NCBI GenBank assembly: GCA_003223215.1
Contig: QHYH01000102.1
Location: forward strand, 1,848-65,847
DNA length: 64,000 nt
Direction: 5' to 3'
Source: Acidobacteriota bacterium
GTDB lineage: Bacteria > Acidobacteriota > Terriglobia > Acidiferrales > UBA7541
Position 1 is the stretch's first letter. Each line of letters starts with the position of its first letter. The translations under genes and the position numbers were made by a program. The notes beneath the pieces were generated by a model that had not been told where the DNA came from, did no database searches, and saw only the letters and a program-made list of their open reading frames with translations. Shown here piece after piece: positions 42,888 to 51,793 of this stretch.

Positions 42888-43123
42888 GGTTCACAGTCGA
42901 CAGTTTACAGGTGACGGCAAGAAGGAGGAAAGCGGCGAATAACGAATGAACATAGGTGGCGATGTCGCATGTTTCCCTTTGATCGGCGTTGTGGGAATCA
43001 AGTCGGTTTCTTCGCGCCGCCCGGAATGACACGGCGCTTAAGTCTCGCCCGCGCCGCATTGCAGCGCGGGCTCTCTCCAGTTAGACTGGCGTCCGGCGCT
43101 TCAGGATACACGGTCACGACATC

Positions 43124-43828
43124 ATGCCGGTTCGCGGAAAACTCATAGCCATCGAAGGAATCGATGGCAGCGGTAAGCGCACGCAAGTCGAACTTCTGGC
43201 TACCGCGCTGCGCACGCAGGGCCATTCCGTCCATTCGACGGGCTTTCCGCAATACGTTTCCTGGTTCGGCAAAATGGTCGGGCAATTTCTGAACGGCGAG
43301 CTCGGCCCCCTCGAAAGCGTGGATCCGCACTTCACCGCGCTCCTTTATGCCGGCGACCGTTACGAGGCCAAGCCTAGACTGGAAACCGCGCTGAACAACG
43401 GCCAAATTGTTCTCGCCGACCGTTACATCGCGTCGAATCTGGCGCATCAAACCGCGCGGGTGACGCCTGAAAAGCGCGCCGCTTTCGTCGAGTGGATCGA
43501 ACACCTGGAATACCGGATTTATGGCCTGCCGCCCGAAGACCTCGTCGTTTATCTCCGCGTGCCGCCCGTGCGGGCGCAGAGGCTGGTGGCTCAGAAATCT
43601 CAGCGCAGTTACACATCCGCGCAAAAAGATCTGCAGGAGGCAAGTCTGCGGCATCTCGAAGACGCCGCCGAAATGTACGATTTTCTTTCGAAACGAGGAA
43701 GCTGGACCACGATCGAGTGCTTCGATGCTATGCGCAAGCAGATGCGTGCCCCGGAAGACATTGCCAAAGAAGTTGCCGGGGCCGTTTTGCCGCTGCTCTC
43801 TCAGTTGGCGATGAAGGGCGGCAGCTGA
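43124..43828 (+). CDS. tmk: Thymidylate kinase
   Basis: dTMP kinase of 234 aa. P-loop 'IAIEGIDGSGKRTQVELLAT', 'STGFPQYVSWFGKMVGQFLN', the DR motif 'IVLADRYIASNLAHQTARV' and 'PPEDLVVYLRVPP' are all in place. It phosphorylates dTMP to dTDP. 'FPQY' with 'GKMV' matches the variant of the enzyme common in eukaryote-like and acidobacterial forms. The stop overlaps the start of the holB gene (TGATG), a common tmk-holB arrangement. Confidence 0.93.
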   Translation: MPVRGKLIAIEGIDGSGKRTQVELLATALRTQGHSVHSTGFPQYVSWFGKMVGQFLNGELGPLESVDPHFTALLYAGDRYEAKPRLETALNNGQIVLADRYIASNLAHQTARVTPEKRAAFVEWIEHLEYRIYGLPPEDLVVYLRVPPVRAQRLVAQKSQRSYTSAQKDLQEASLRHLEDAAEMYDFLSKRGSWTTIECFDAMRKQMRAPEDIAKEVAGAVLPLLSQLAMKGGS

Positions 43829-44955
43829 TGGGCTTCTCCGAATTTCTCGGCAACGAACGCATTGTGCTGGCGTTACGGGGCGCGCTGCGCAGCGGACGCG
43901 TGCCGCACGCTTTGCTCTTCACCGGGCCGCGCGGAGTCGGGAAATTCACGCTGGCGCGCATGTTTGCGCAAGCCGCCAACTGCGAACGGATGAAGGACGA
44001 CTTCTGCGGCGAGTGCGCGACGTGCCAGCGCATTTCCCTGCTGGCGGACCCGCAAAAGCTCGTCGAGCAGGGCCTGGCCGAGCGTGGCGAGAGCTCCGAT
44101 GCCGCCTCCGTTGAGCGCGCTCCCCTAATCCTTCAGTCGCACCCCGACGTCTGGGCGCTCGTACCCGATCCCGTGCGTCTGAAAAACCCCGTGGCGCGGC
44201 CGGTGCTGCGGATTGGGCAATTGCGCGCCGTGCAGCGCGCGGCCTATTTCCAACCGATGAGGCGGCGCCGGGTTTTCATTCTTGACGGCGCGGAGACCAT
44301 GCGCTGGGATGTGGCCAACGTTTTTCTGAAGATTCTCGAGGAGCCTCCCGGCCCAGCCACGCTCATCCTCACTGCTCCTTCGCCTTACGCGCTTCTGCCA
44401 ACCATTGTCTCGCGCTGCCTGCAGTTTCATTTCGCGCCGCTCCCGCAAGCCGCCGTGGAGAAAATCCTGAAGGAGGAAACCGGGCGCAAGCCCGTGGACG
44501 TCAGGCTCGCCGCACAACTCGCCGAAGGCAGCCCGGGCCTGGCCATCGAAATGGACGTTGCCGCAGCCGCGCAAAGCCGCAAAAACGCCCTGCGCATCCT
44601 CGAGCGCGCGGCGCGCGGTCAGGGCTTCGCGCAACTCTTCGCTGACACGGCCGCCCTCGCCAAGGACCGCGGGTCTTCCTTTGAGGATCAGCTTGGGGTC
44701 TTTTACGGACTGCTCACCGACCTGCTCGAGCTCACGTCCAAAGTAAAGGAGCCCGTTCTCCGCAACGCCAACCTTGCTAAAGACCTGGAATTATTGAGCC
44801 AAGCGGTCGATTCTGCATGGGTGATTCGCGCCATCGCCGGTTTTGACGAGCTTTACGCGGGCGCGCGCCGGAATCTGAATCGCCAGCTTGGCCTCGACGC
44901 CCTCGCGGCGTCGCTCGCACCAGCGTCTTCGGGCGATTCGAGGAGGCGGTTTTGA
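43828..44955 (+). CDS. holB: DNA polymerase III delta' subunit
   Basis: Clamp-loader AAA+ subunit of 375 aa. 'LLFTGPRGVGKFTLARMFAQ' is the P-loop, C52, C60, C63 and C66 form the zinc module (CGECATC), 'NVFLKILEEPPGPATLILTA' is the LEEPP segment and 'TIVSRCLQFHF' contains the SRC motif. It contains an insertion of about 30 residues after the zinc module (LLADPQKLVEQGLAERGESS). It opens the sliding clamp together with the gamma/tau and delta subunits. It starts within the tmk stop. Confidence 0.93.
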   Translation: MGFSEFLGNERIVLALRGALRSGRVPHALLFTGPRGVGKFTLARMFAQAANCERMKDDFCGECATCQRISLLADPQKLVEQGLAERGESSDAASVERAPLILQSHPDVWALVPDPVRLKNPVARPVLRIGQLRAVQRAAYFQPMRRRRVFILDGAETMRWDVANVFLKILEEPPGPATLILTAPSPYALLPTIVSRCLQFHFAPLPQAAVEKILKEETGRKPVDVRLAAQLAEGSPGLAIEMDVAAAAQSRKNALRILERAARGQGFAQLFADTAALAKDRGSSFEDQLGVFYGLLTDLLELTSKVKEPVLRNANLAKDLELLSQAVDSAWVIRAIAGFDELYAGARRNLNRQLGLDALAASLAPASSGDSRRRF

Positions 44956-45073
44956 TTTTTTGGGGGATTACTGCTGGCCTCTGCGGTCCTAATTCGATTA
45001 CACTGAAACCAATCGCGTTGGCCGCGCATCTTACCAACAGTCACTCCACCCCTGAGGTCTAAAAGGAGCAGCC

Positions 45074-45409
45074 ATGGTGAATCGCCGTATGTTTCGTCCG
45101 GGGTTTCCGGACGTGAAGGAGCCAAGCGCAGCCCGCCCTCCGCACAATGGCCCGGTGCCGAGCAAGAAGCCGGCGCCGCCGGAAATCACGCACGCCGAGA
45201 ATTTCTACTGGGTCAAGCAGATGCAGTCTCACACGCCGATGGCCGTTGTCCTGGAAGACGGCGAGGTGCTGCGTGGCACGGTCGAATGGTACGACCGCGA
45301 TTGCATTAAGTTGACACGGCAAGGCAGCCCGAACCTGCTCATCTTCAAGCGCGTCATCAAGTACGTATATAAGGACGGAGAGGAATCCGCGCAAGGCGGC
45401 GACGAGTAA
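45074..45409 (+). CDS. hfq: Hfq-like RNA chaperone with N-terminal extension
   Basis: Sm-fold protein of 111 aa. Residues about 45-103 match Hfq: 'FYWVKQMQSHTPMAVVLEDG', 'LRGTVEWYDRDCIKLTRQG', 'NLLIFKRVIKYVYK' (the Sm2 motif, YKH reduced to YVYK). The first ~40 residues are Pro-rich and not found in the common Hfq. An AAAAGGAG precedes the ATG. GACGAG-TAA-CTCGTC forms a small hairpin over the stop codon at 45401-45415, right before the convergent thioesterase gene ends. Confidence 0.85.
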   Translation: MVNRRMFRPGFPDVKEPSAARPPHNGPVPSKKPAPPEITHAENFYWVKQMQSHTPMAVVLEDGEVLRGTVEWYDRDCIKLTRQGSPNLLIFKRVIKYVYKDGEESAQGGDE

Positions 45410-45414
45410 CTCGT

Positions 45415-45876
45415 CTATTCCTGGTGTTTGTGGATCGAGTGTCCGGCAGCTGCTCCGAAAGTGAGGAGCGCTTTTGCGGCTAGCGAATTGTCCTCATTCC
45501 AGATTTCGCATTCGGCGACCACAAAATTTCTTCCGGCGCGCAGCACGCGCGCGTCCGCTTTAATGCGTCCGCCGGGAACCGGCTCCAGGTAGTTGATCTT
45601 CAGCTCGACCGTGGCGATTTCCGTTCCTTTTGGCACGACACTGTACGCAGCGATGGCCGCAGTGGTGTCGGCTAGCGCCGCAAGAATTCCCCCATGGACC
45701 ACTCCGTGAATTTGCTTATGGTGCTCCCGCACGTCCAACAGAAAAACGGCGCGCCCCTTCTCCACTTTCTCCACATCGAAGCCGAGATGCGTGATTACCT
45801 GACTTTCTTTCATGCGCTCGCGCACCAGTTCGGTGGCCCAGCGCCCGTCCACCGGTTGTTTTGCCTTGGTTTTCAT
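45415..45876 (-). CDS. PaaI-type hotdog-fold thioesterase
   Basis: Protein of 153 aa. 'QIHGVVHGGILAALADTTAA' is the hallmark helix with the catalytic Asp, 'VELKINYLEPVPGGRIKADA' the next strand. It is related to the thioesterase at 23542-23985 and to the PaaI group of acyl/aryl-CoA thioesterases. The ATG at 45876 is chosen over a TTG two codons upstream. It is convergent with hfq, with 5 bases between the stops. Confidence 0.9.
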   Translation of the reverse strand: MKTKAKQPVDGRWATELVRERMKESQVITHLGFDVEKVEKGRAVFLLDVREHHKQIHGVVHGGILAALADTTAAIAAYSVVPKGTEIATVELKINYLEPVPGGRIKADARVLRAGRNFVVAECEIWNEDNSLAAKALLTFGAAAGHSIHKHQE

Positions 45877-45987
45877 GGCCAATCGCTTTTTTCCAATTCT
45901 TCAGGCGGTACGCCTCTCACCGATCTCAAAAGAAATCGACCCTTCGCCAAGTTCTCTCTTCCCTACTTAGGACCAACAACTGACAAC

Positions 45988-46752
45988 TTAGAATGCCGTG
46001 AGTCCGCCATCCAGCGGAATCGCGGCACCGGTCAGCCACGAGGATTCCTCGGACGCCAGGTAAACGGCCAACTCCGCCACGTCCGCGGGTTTACCGAAGC
46101 GCCCCAGCGGAATGATCCCTTCCCGCGATTGCCGCAATCTCCGCCCTTGCTCGCTGTCGTTGAACAAGCCCTTCACCAATTCCGTCTCCACGATGGACGG
46201 GCAAACGCAATTCACGCGCACATTCTCGTGTGCGTGATCGAGCGCCATCGCTTTTGTCAGCAGCGTCACGCCTCCTTTAGACGCGCAATATGCCGCACGG
46301 TCTTTCATCGCCACCAGCCCCAGCACCGAGCCGATATTCACGATGGTCCCGCCGCCCGCCTTACGAAACTCTCTTAGCGCGGCGCGCGACATCAGAAACG
46401 GCCCTTTCAGGTTCACGGTGATCACGCGATCCCAGTCTTCTTCGCTGATGGTGTCCACAGTCGAAACACTCAGCGTTCCGGCGTTATTCACCAGCACGTT
46501 GACCTTGCCAAATTTCCTCACAGTTTCGGCAACCGCGTGGTCCGCTTCCTTGGCGCGCGTCACGTCGCAAACCAGCGGCAACGCTCGGATGCCTTGCTTG
46601 TCTATTTCAGCGGCAACGTCTTTCACTTTTTCCAAACGACGACCTGCTATGGCCACGCTCGCGCCTTCCCGCGCGAAGGCCACCGCGATGGCGCGGCCAA
46701 TCCCCGTACCGCCGCCCGTGATCAGAGCCACTTTCCCTGCAAGTCGTGTCAC
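45988..46752 (-). CDS. FabG-like short-chain dehydrogenase/reductase
   Basis: Classical SDR of 254 aa. 'VALITGGGTGIGRAIAVAFA' binds NAD(P), 'NVLVNNAGTLS' is the NNAG motif, 'VNIGSVLGLVAMKDRAAYCASKGG' holds the catalytic Ser and the Tyr-x-x-x-Lys (YCASK), and 'AIPLDGGLTAF' ends it. 3-oxoacyl-ACP reductase or a related alcohol dehydrogenase; the substrate cannot be told. The GTG at 46752 is preferred because AGGAG stands upstream and it yields the normal N-terminus; the open frame continues further upstream without conserved sequence. Confidence 0.92.
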   Translation of the reverse strand: MTRLAGKVALITGGGTGIGRAIAVAFAREGASVAIAGRRLEKVKDVAAEIDKQGIRALPLVCDVTRAKEADHAVAETVRKFGKVNVLVNNAGTLSVSTVDTISEEDWDRVITVNLKGPFLMSRAALREFRKAGGGTIVNIGSVLGLVAMKDRAAYCASKGGVTLLTKAMALDHAHENVRVNCVCPSIVETELVKGLFNDSEQGRRLRQSREGIIPLGRFGKPADVAELAVYLASEESSWLTGAAIPLDGGLTAF

Positions 46753-47098
46753 AATTCTCCTCTTCCGAACGTCTAATAGGGCGTCCAATAGGACGCTCCG
46801 CATCGGGCCGCTGTCCCGCCCGGTGCGCGACTCTAGCACTCCGGCTGATAGACCCGCAAGCAGCGTCACTGTGAGCGGCGCACTTCGCGGTGGCACAAAG
46901 AAGAAAATGATGTATCGTACCTGCGCTCTGTGTGGCCATCCCGCCGGGAAAGACGTTTTGCTGGTTGGCTGGGGTTTTTTGCAAATTGTCGTTCTGCGTC
47001 CCGGTCAGGGCCGGCGCGAAGGAGCTCAAGCCGGGTGACGGAAATGCCTTTGGTTTTGCATTGCCTTAGAACTTAAGATTACAAACAAAACGGCCTCC
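46753..47098. other. Intergenic region upstream of bshA
   Basis: About 345 bases between two divergent genes. It should hold both promoters. A 43-codon plus-strand frame at 46907-47038 has a CxxC pair (RTCALCGHP) but no clear ribosome binding site or family. The A/T-rich stretch just before bshA lacks a good promoter match. Confidence 0.4.
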
Positions 47099-48223
47099 AT
47101 GCGCATCGGCATCACTTGCTACCCCACTTACGGCGGCTCCGGCGTCGTCGCCACGGAGCTCGGCATCGAGCTCGCCGCGCGCGGCCACGAGGTCCACTTC
47201 ATTAGCTATGCACCGCCGATCCGCCTGAGCCTCGACGGTGAGCGCCTCCACTTTCACGAAGTGGAGGTGGTTACCTACCCGCTCTTTGACCATCCTCCCT
47301 ACACGCTGGCGCTTGCCACCAAAATGCTCGAAGTCTTTGAGTCTGAATCTCTCGACCTTCTCCACGTGCATTATGCCATTCCGCATTCGGTGAGCGCGCT
47401 GCTCGCGCGCTCGATGGCTGCGCCGCGCGGCCTCCCTTTTATTACCACGCTGCATGGCACGGACATCACGCTCGTCGGCAGCAACCGCAGCTATCTTCCC
47501 ATCACCAAGTTTTCCATCGAGCAAAGCGACGGCGTTACCAGCATTTCCCGCTACTTGCTTGGCAAAACGCTGAAAGAGTTCGACATCAAACGCCCCATCG
47601 AAGTCATTCCTAACTTTGTGAACTGCGATCTGTACAGCCGCGCCGCCGACAAAGGCCTTGCCGCGCACTGGGCACCCAACGGCGAGCCGATTCTCATGCA
47701 CCTTTCGAACTTCCGTCCCGTCAAGCGCCTCACCGATGCCGTCGAGATCTTTACACTTGTGCGGGCGAAAATGCCCGCCAAGCTCGTGCTCATCGGCGAC
47801 GGCCCCGACCGCGGCGCCGCCGAGTATCTTGTACGCAAGAACAAGCTCGAGAAAGACGTCTTCTTTCTCGGCAAGCAGGACGCCGTTTATCAAAAGCTGG
47901 CCGCCGCGGACCTTTTCTTACTGCCCTCGCAACTTGAATCCTTCGGCCTCGCGGCGCTCGAGGCCATGGCCTGCGAAGTTCCCGTCATTGGCACAAACGC
48001 CGGCGGCATGCCCGAAGTGGTCGAGCATGGCGTGGATGGATATTTGGTGGAACCAGGCGATGTTCAGGCGGCGGCACGCTACGCCATCCAAATTCTTTCA
48101 CGCCCGGACCGCGGTCGCGAAATGGGCAAAGCGGCCCGCGTTGACGCCAAGAAAAAATTCTGCGCCAACGACGTCATCCCCGCCTACGAGGCCTACTACA
48201 AGCGCATCCTTTCCGAAGCGTGA
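47099..48223 (+). CDS. bshA: N-acetyl-alpha-D-glucosaminyl L-malate synthase BshA
   Basis: GT4-family glycosyltransferase of 374 aa that starts bacillithiol synthesis by joining UDP-GlcNAc to L-malate. '[20 protein letters not shown]' is the typical BshA N-terminus. '[16 protein letters not shown]', '[20 protein letters not shown]' and '[11 protein letters not shown]'-like '[20 protein letters not shown]' follow, and the C-terminal donor site has '[20 protein letters not shown]'. The match to BshA is strong throughout. bshB and bshC are not in the window. The 5' end is divergent from the SDR gene. Confidence 0.95.
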   Translation: MRIGITCYPTYGGSGVVATELGIELAARGHEVHFISYAPPIRLSLDGERLHFHEVEVVTYPLFDHPPYTLALATKMLEVFESESLDLLHVHYAIPHSVSALLARSMAAPRGLPFITTLHGTDITLVGSNRSYLPITKFSIEQSDGVTSISRYLLGKTLKEFDIKRPIEVIPNFVNCDLYSRAADKGLAAHWAPNGEPILMHLSNFRPVKRLTDAVEIFTLVRAKMPAKLVLIGDGPDRGAAEYLVRKNKLEKDVFFLGKQDAVYQKLAAADLFLLPSQLESFGLAALEAMACEVPVIGTNAGGMPEVVEHGVDGYLVEPGDVQAAARYAIQILSRPDRGREMGKAARVDAKKKFCANDVIPAYEAYYKRILSEA

Positions 48224-48414
48224 GCAGGAATAACTGGCCTGGGGCGCCATTTGCAAGTTACGTATCGTGCTTACGTGGGTGGACGCTCGGTGTACTCTGC
48301 CAATTCCTGCATCAGAATCTGTAGCAAACGGCGTTTGTCCTCGACTTTCCCCAATCTAGACGGTTTCTCCACAGCCGAACCTTGCCATTCCATCGTCGCA
48401 CCATAAGATTCGAG

Positions 48415-48798
48415 TCATCGCTTCCTGCGAACGTTCTTGGTCATGCCTCGTTCCTTGCTGACGCGCGGCTTCCCTGCTTTGGCGTTCTTCTGTACGCGCA
48501 GCTGCCACGCCGTGCGCAGAGCGCCTGCCAGTACGTCCTCGCTTGCCACGGCAAGCCGGACGTGCGTCGCGCCATTCCTGCCCCATCCGCCACGCACAGG
48601 CCGGAACACGCCCGGCAACTCTTCCACGAACACGGCCTGCTGCTCCGGTGTCAGCATCAAGTTCCCGTAGCCCTGCTTTTCCGCCGCCAAGGTCGCGAAA
48701 ATCCGTCCTCCCACCCGAAAGTCCGCCTGCCCGTGATGCGAACCCTCTTCGGCACCTTCCAGGCTTAGCGCTATCCGCCTAAAGTCGCTTGCGTTCAT
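48415..48798 (-). CDS. MmcQ/YjbR family protein
   Basis: Protein of 127 aa of the YjbR-like double-wing family. 'FRRIALSLEGAEEGSHHGQA', 'VGGRIFATLAAEKQGYGNLM' and 'WGRNGATHVRLAVASEDVLA' fit the fold. The function is unclear; a DNA-binding role is suggested by structure in other members. The C-terminus is basic (MTKNVRRKR). The ATG at 48798 is chosen because an upstream start would add only 13 non-conserved residues. Confidence 0.87.
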   Translation of the reverse strand: MNASDFRRIALSLEGAEEGSHHGQADFRVGGRIFATLAAEKQGYGNLMLTPEQQAVFVEELPGVFRPVRGGWGRNGATHVRLAVASEDVLAGALRTAWQLRVQKNAKAGKPRVSKERGMTKNVRRKR

Positions 48799-48998
48799 TT
48801 CATCACCATGCGCTCCCCGAACACATATATATAACAAATCGACAGGCTAATCTCCGCGGAGCGAGAGGAGTCGGGCTGGCCATCCTCTTCCAGACGACGG
48901 CTTTCCGCAGCGCCGGGGAGCCGTCTCGCCGAGGGATAGAAAGCTAGCTATGGGGAGCCCCTCCCAGAAATACTTCGCTCAAGGATAAACGCCAAAGC

Positions 48999-50003
48999 TT
49001 ATTGAAAGTTGGCGCAGTTCAGGTTTTCCGACTCCCGTGCGGGCAGCCGCGCGTAGTGGCGCGCAAGCTCCGAAGCGTACCGCCTGCCGATTTCCTCGCG
49101 ATTCGCGGCCAGCCATTGGCTCAAGCAGGTTTCTCCGGTCGATGGTCCTTCGGGAGCGAGCAGGGCGGCCATGAGGCCTTTGTATTCCTCCCAAGTCAGG
49201 ACGACGTCGCCGACAAACCATCCGGCGACGCGGGTGGCCAGATACGCGGCAGCCATCGGAACATGAACCAGGTGAATGCGGCATTGCAGTTGCGCAGCAA
49301 TCTGGCTCACCAATTCCTCGAAGGTGTAAGTCTCGGGCCCAACCGCGTCGCGCACGGCATTTCCTTCCTGCTCCGGGGCATCGGCGAGGAGCCTCGCCAG
49401 GTCTTCCACGAAAATCGGGCGGATGCGGTAGCAGCCGTCACCAGGAATCGCAAACACGGGAAAATGGCGCACGAACCAAGCGATATTGTTAATGAGAATG
49501 TCTTCGAGGCCGAAGATGACCGTGGGTCGAAGAATCGTGTAAGCCAAACCGGACTCTTTGACCGCCCGCTCGAGTTGCGCTTTCCCTTTGTAATAACGGA
49601 GCGGCGAGTGGAGCGACGGGTTGGCAATGCTCACGTGAACGATGCGGCGGACGCCGGCGTTCTTCGCGGCGGCAATCAGCGTCACCGTATTTTGCACGGC
49701 CGCATCGAACGTGGACTTGCCGTGCGGAAAACGCACCCAATACGTATTGATCAGGGTGGAAGCCCCGCGCAGAGTTTCCGTTAGGCGCTCGGGATGTTCG
49801 AAGTTGTAAGGAAATACTTGAACCCTGTCCGCAAAAGGGTTTGCGCGTTCTGGATGGTAGGTTAGCGTGCGAATCCTGTACTGCCGGCCGAGCAAAATGC
49901 GCGTCGCATATTTCCCGGTATAGCTGAACGCCCCGGTGATAACGACGGTCTTGTCCGGGGTTTTCCCGACTTGCGTGGATTCCTGGTCTGTGCGATGGTG
50001 CAT
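48999..50003 (-). CDS. NmrA-like / extended SDR NAD(P)-binding protein
   Basis: Rossmann-fold protein of 334 aa. 'KTVVITGAFSYTGKYATRIL' binds the nucleotide. 'ASTLINTYWVRFPHG', 'VRRIVHVSIANPSLHSPLRYYKGK' and 'YTILRPTVIFG' match the atypical SDR group related to complex I NDUFA9 and NmrA. The active-site Tyr-x-x-x-Lys is represented by YYKGK. The ATG at 50003 is preceded by AGAGGGG; further in-frame starts at 50054 (ATG) and 50108 (GTG) would add 17 or 35 polar residues. The gene just upstream is a frameshifted membrane protein, so the pair is probably one operon. Confidence 0.87.
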   Translation of the reverse strand: MHHRTDQESTQVGKTPDKTVVITGAFSYTGKYATRILLGRQYRIRTLTYHPERANPFADRVQVFPYNFEHPERLTETLRGASTLINTYWVRFPHGKSTFDAAVQNTVTLIAAAKNAGVRRIVHVSIANPSLHSPLRYYKGKAQLERAVKESGLAYTILRPTVIFGLEDILINNIAWFVRHFPVFAIPGDGCYRIRPIFVEDLARLLADAPEQEGNAVRDAVGPETYTFEELVSQIAAQLQCRIHLVHVPMAAAYLATRVAGWFVGDVVLTWEEYKGLMAALLAPEGPSTGETCLSQWLAANREEIGRRYASELARHYARLPARESENLNCANFQ

Positions 50004-50108
50004 CGCGCTTCCCCTCTTTGCGACCTCTTGCCAGTCGTTCCGAGCAGTCGCCATGGCCCTTCTCTGAGGCCCTGCTTGATTAAGAACGGTCGTTTCCACG
50101 GCCGACAC

Positions 50109-50520
50109 TCACAGTCCGTGCGCGAAGTAGGCTGCGCCGTAAGTGGCAGCCAGGAGAAACGCGCCCGCCGTGAAGGCCATGTCCGCCCGAGCGATTTTCT
50201 CTGCGCAACGCGGCGTCGTAATAAAGGAGCTGAACGGGAACGCGAACCAACCAGAACACCGCAATGGCACCGGCGAGAAAGCGTCCGAGGCCGCGGCCAC
50301 TGGCTAAATCGCCCGCGAAGCCAAAGGTAACCGCAGCGAACATGAGCACCACTCCGACGATGTAGGCCGAATGAACCACGAAGATTTGCCGGATGATGGG
50401 CGAGACACGGGAAAGATTTTCGCGGTAGTTCAACTTTGCAGGCAGGAACAGATTCGCGGATGCAATCGCGACTTGAACGAACCCGGCGATCCACAGCAGC
50501 AGCAAGTGAGCCCGCACCAT
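50109..50520 (-). pseudogene. Small membrane protein, frameshifted (unknown function)
   Basis: Protein of about 137 aa if repaired, with four hydrophobic segments (HLLLLWIAGFVQVAIASANLF, FVVHSAYIVGVVLMFAAVTF, FLAGAIAVFWLVRVPVQLLY and MAFTAGAFLLAATYGAAYFA). The last segment is in a different frame from the first three. The break is at the run of four T on the plus strand at 50195-50198 (AAAA in the gene); three A would give LRREIARADMAFTAG. A sequencing error is the simplest reading. The pattern resembles a DUF-type family found beside NmrA-like genes, but I cannot name it. Confidence 0.7.
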
Positions 50521-50542
50521 TGCCTTCTTTCGTGCATAACAC

Positions 50543-50956
50543 TCACCGGGAATTCTGCCCCGCCGGGCACTGCGCCGCCGCGCACTTGCGGTTCGCCGCC
50601 ACCCAACGATAACCTTTGCGCAGAATGTCCATCATTCCCGGAATTTTCGAAAACCACACCAGGGGCGCCGCCCACCAGATTTCGCGCGCCAACTCGACGG
50701 CCGCGTCCGCGCCGCCGTAACGTCTTCCACCGCTCATCAGAAATTGCATTTCTTTCATCAAGCCGTCGTGCGACAGGCCCAGCAACTCCGCCACGCGAGG
50801 ATCCTGCAACGGCGCCAGAGCCATCCCGCGCCGCTCCATGATGGGCGCCAGCCAACGCGCGATCTTCGTGCAGAACTTGCAGTCCGCGTCAAAGAAGAGC
50901 CAGCCTCGCGCGTGCCGCCCCTTTCCGTCCGTGTATTCACTCACCAGGGAAATCAT
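50543..50956 (-). CDS. DCC-family thiol-disulfide oxidoreductase-like protein (DUF393)
   Basis: Protein of 137 aa. '[20 protein letters not shown]' is the family signature Asp-x-x-Cys-x-x-Cys near the N-terminus, and '[20 protein letters not shown]' follows as usual. A thioredoxin-like redox role is assumed from the CxxC pair. The ATG at 50956 is used; a TTG at 50998 overlaps the gbsR gene. With gbsR and the downstream membrane protein it may form an operon. Confidence 0.88.
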
Positions 50957-50978
50957 TTTTTCTTCTTTCGGAGCATGC

Positions 50979-51539
50979 TCATCCGGCTTTTTTGCCAAGC
51001 ATGGTCACCACTTTGCCGCGCAATTTCAGCACGCCCTTCAGCGCGGCCGCAGGCATGCGGATCACCTCTTCGAACAACCCGGTCATCGCCGTCAGGAATT
51101 CCAGCATGTCCGTCAAGCGTTCTCTCGTGTAGGAGTCGCCCTGTGGATTAGCCTTGATCTCCTGCACGCATTCGTCGAGCACGCGCAGCGTAGGGTCGAT
51201 TTCACGGCGCTTCCGCTCTTCGGAAACGATCCGGAAGATCTCCCAGACGTCCTTGATGGACTCGAAGTGGTCGCGCCGATCGCCCAGCACGTGAACAACG
51301 CGCACGATGCGCCAGCCCTGCAGTTCGCGCAGGCTGGTGCTGACGTTAGACCGTGCCACCGCCAAGGTTTCGGCAATCTCATCCGCGGGCAGCGGCTGGG
51401 GTGAAAGAAACAACAGCGCGTGTACTTGGGCTACGGTGCGGTTGATGCCCCAGCGCGTGCCCATCTCTCCCCAGTGGAGGATGAACTTCTGGGCCACGGG
51501 GGTGAGGGAATTTGGCGACGTTCTTGTGTGTACGCTCAT
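50979..51539 (-). CDS. GbsR/MarR-type transcriptional regulator
   Basis: Winged-helix regulator of 186 aa in the GbsR group. '[20 protein letters not shown]', '[20 protein letters not shown]' and '[20 protein letters not shown]' form the DNA-binding part. GbsR proteins usually sense choline or related compounds; nothing here tells the ligand. An inverted repeat, ATTTCTG/CAGAAAT, lies across the start and promoter (51538-51566), which suggests autoregulation. Confidence 0.9.
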
Positions 51540-51566
51540 TTCTGTAATGTCTCTCTATTCAGAAAT
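51538..51566. promoter_or_regulatory. Inverted repeat over the gbsR-type gene start
   Basis: ATTTCTG (51538-51544) and CAGAAAT (51560-51566) form 7-bp arms separated by 15 bases. The left arm includes the start-codon complement. The AT-rich sequence stands out from its GC-rich surroundings. Confidence 0.5.
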
Positions 51567-51793
51567 TACCAAAACTACCGTCCGCTTGTCAAGGGGTTTT
51601 TGGAGAAACCCTGCTCCAGGAGCCTCTTCAAGTCTTCCGGGACCCGCGAGGCGTCTTCGTTCCGACCGCCCTGAGGGTGCACTCTCGGCTGGCGCAGCCC
51701 TTCCGAACACCTGTACTTTTTCCGGCCTTCCCCACCAGCCGCTTCGGGCATACATTTCTATTGGGTCTGGGCCGGTGCCAGAGCGCCACGTCT

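Noticed and set aside
47066-47893. A 275-codon minus-strand frame inside bshA
   Set aside because: Antisense shadow; bshA is strongly supported on the plus strand.
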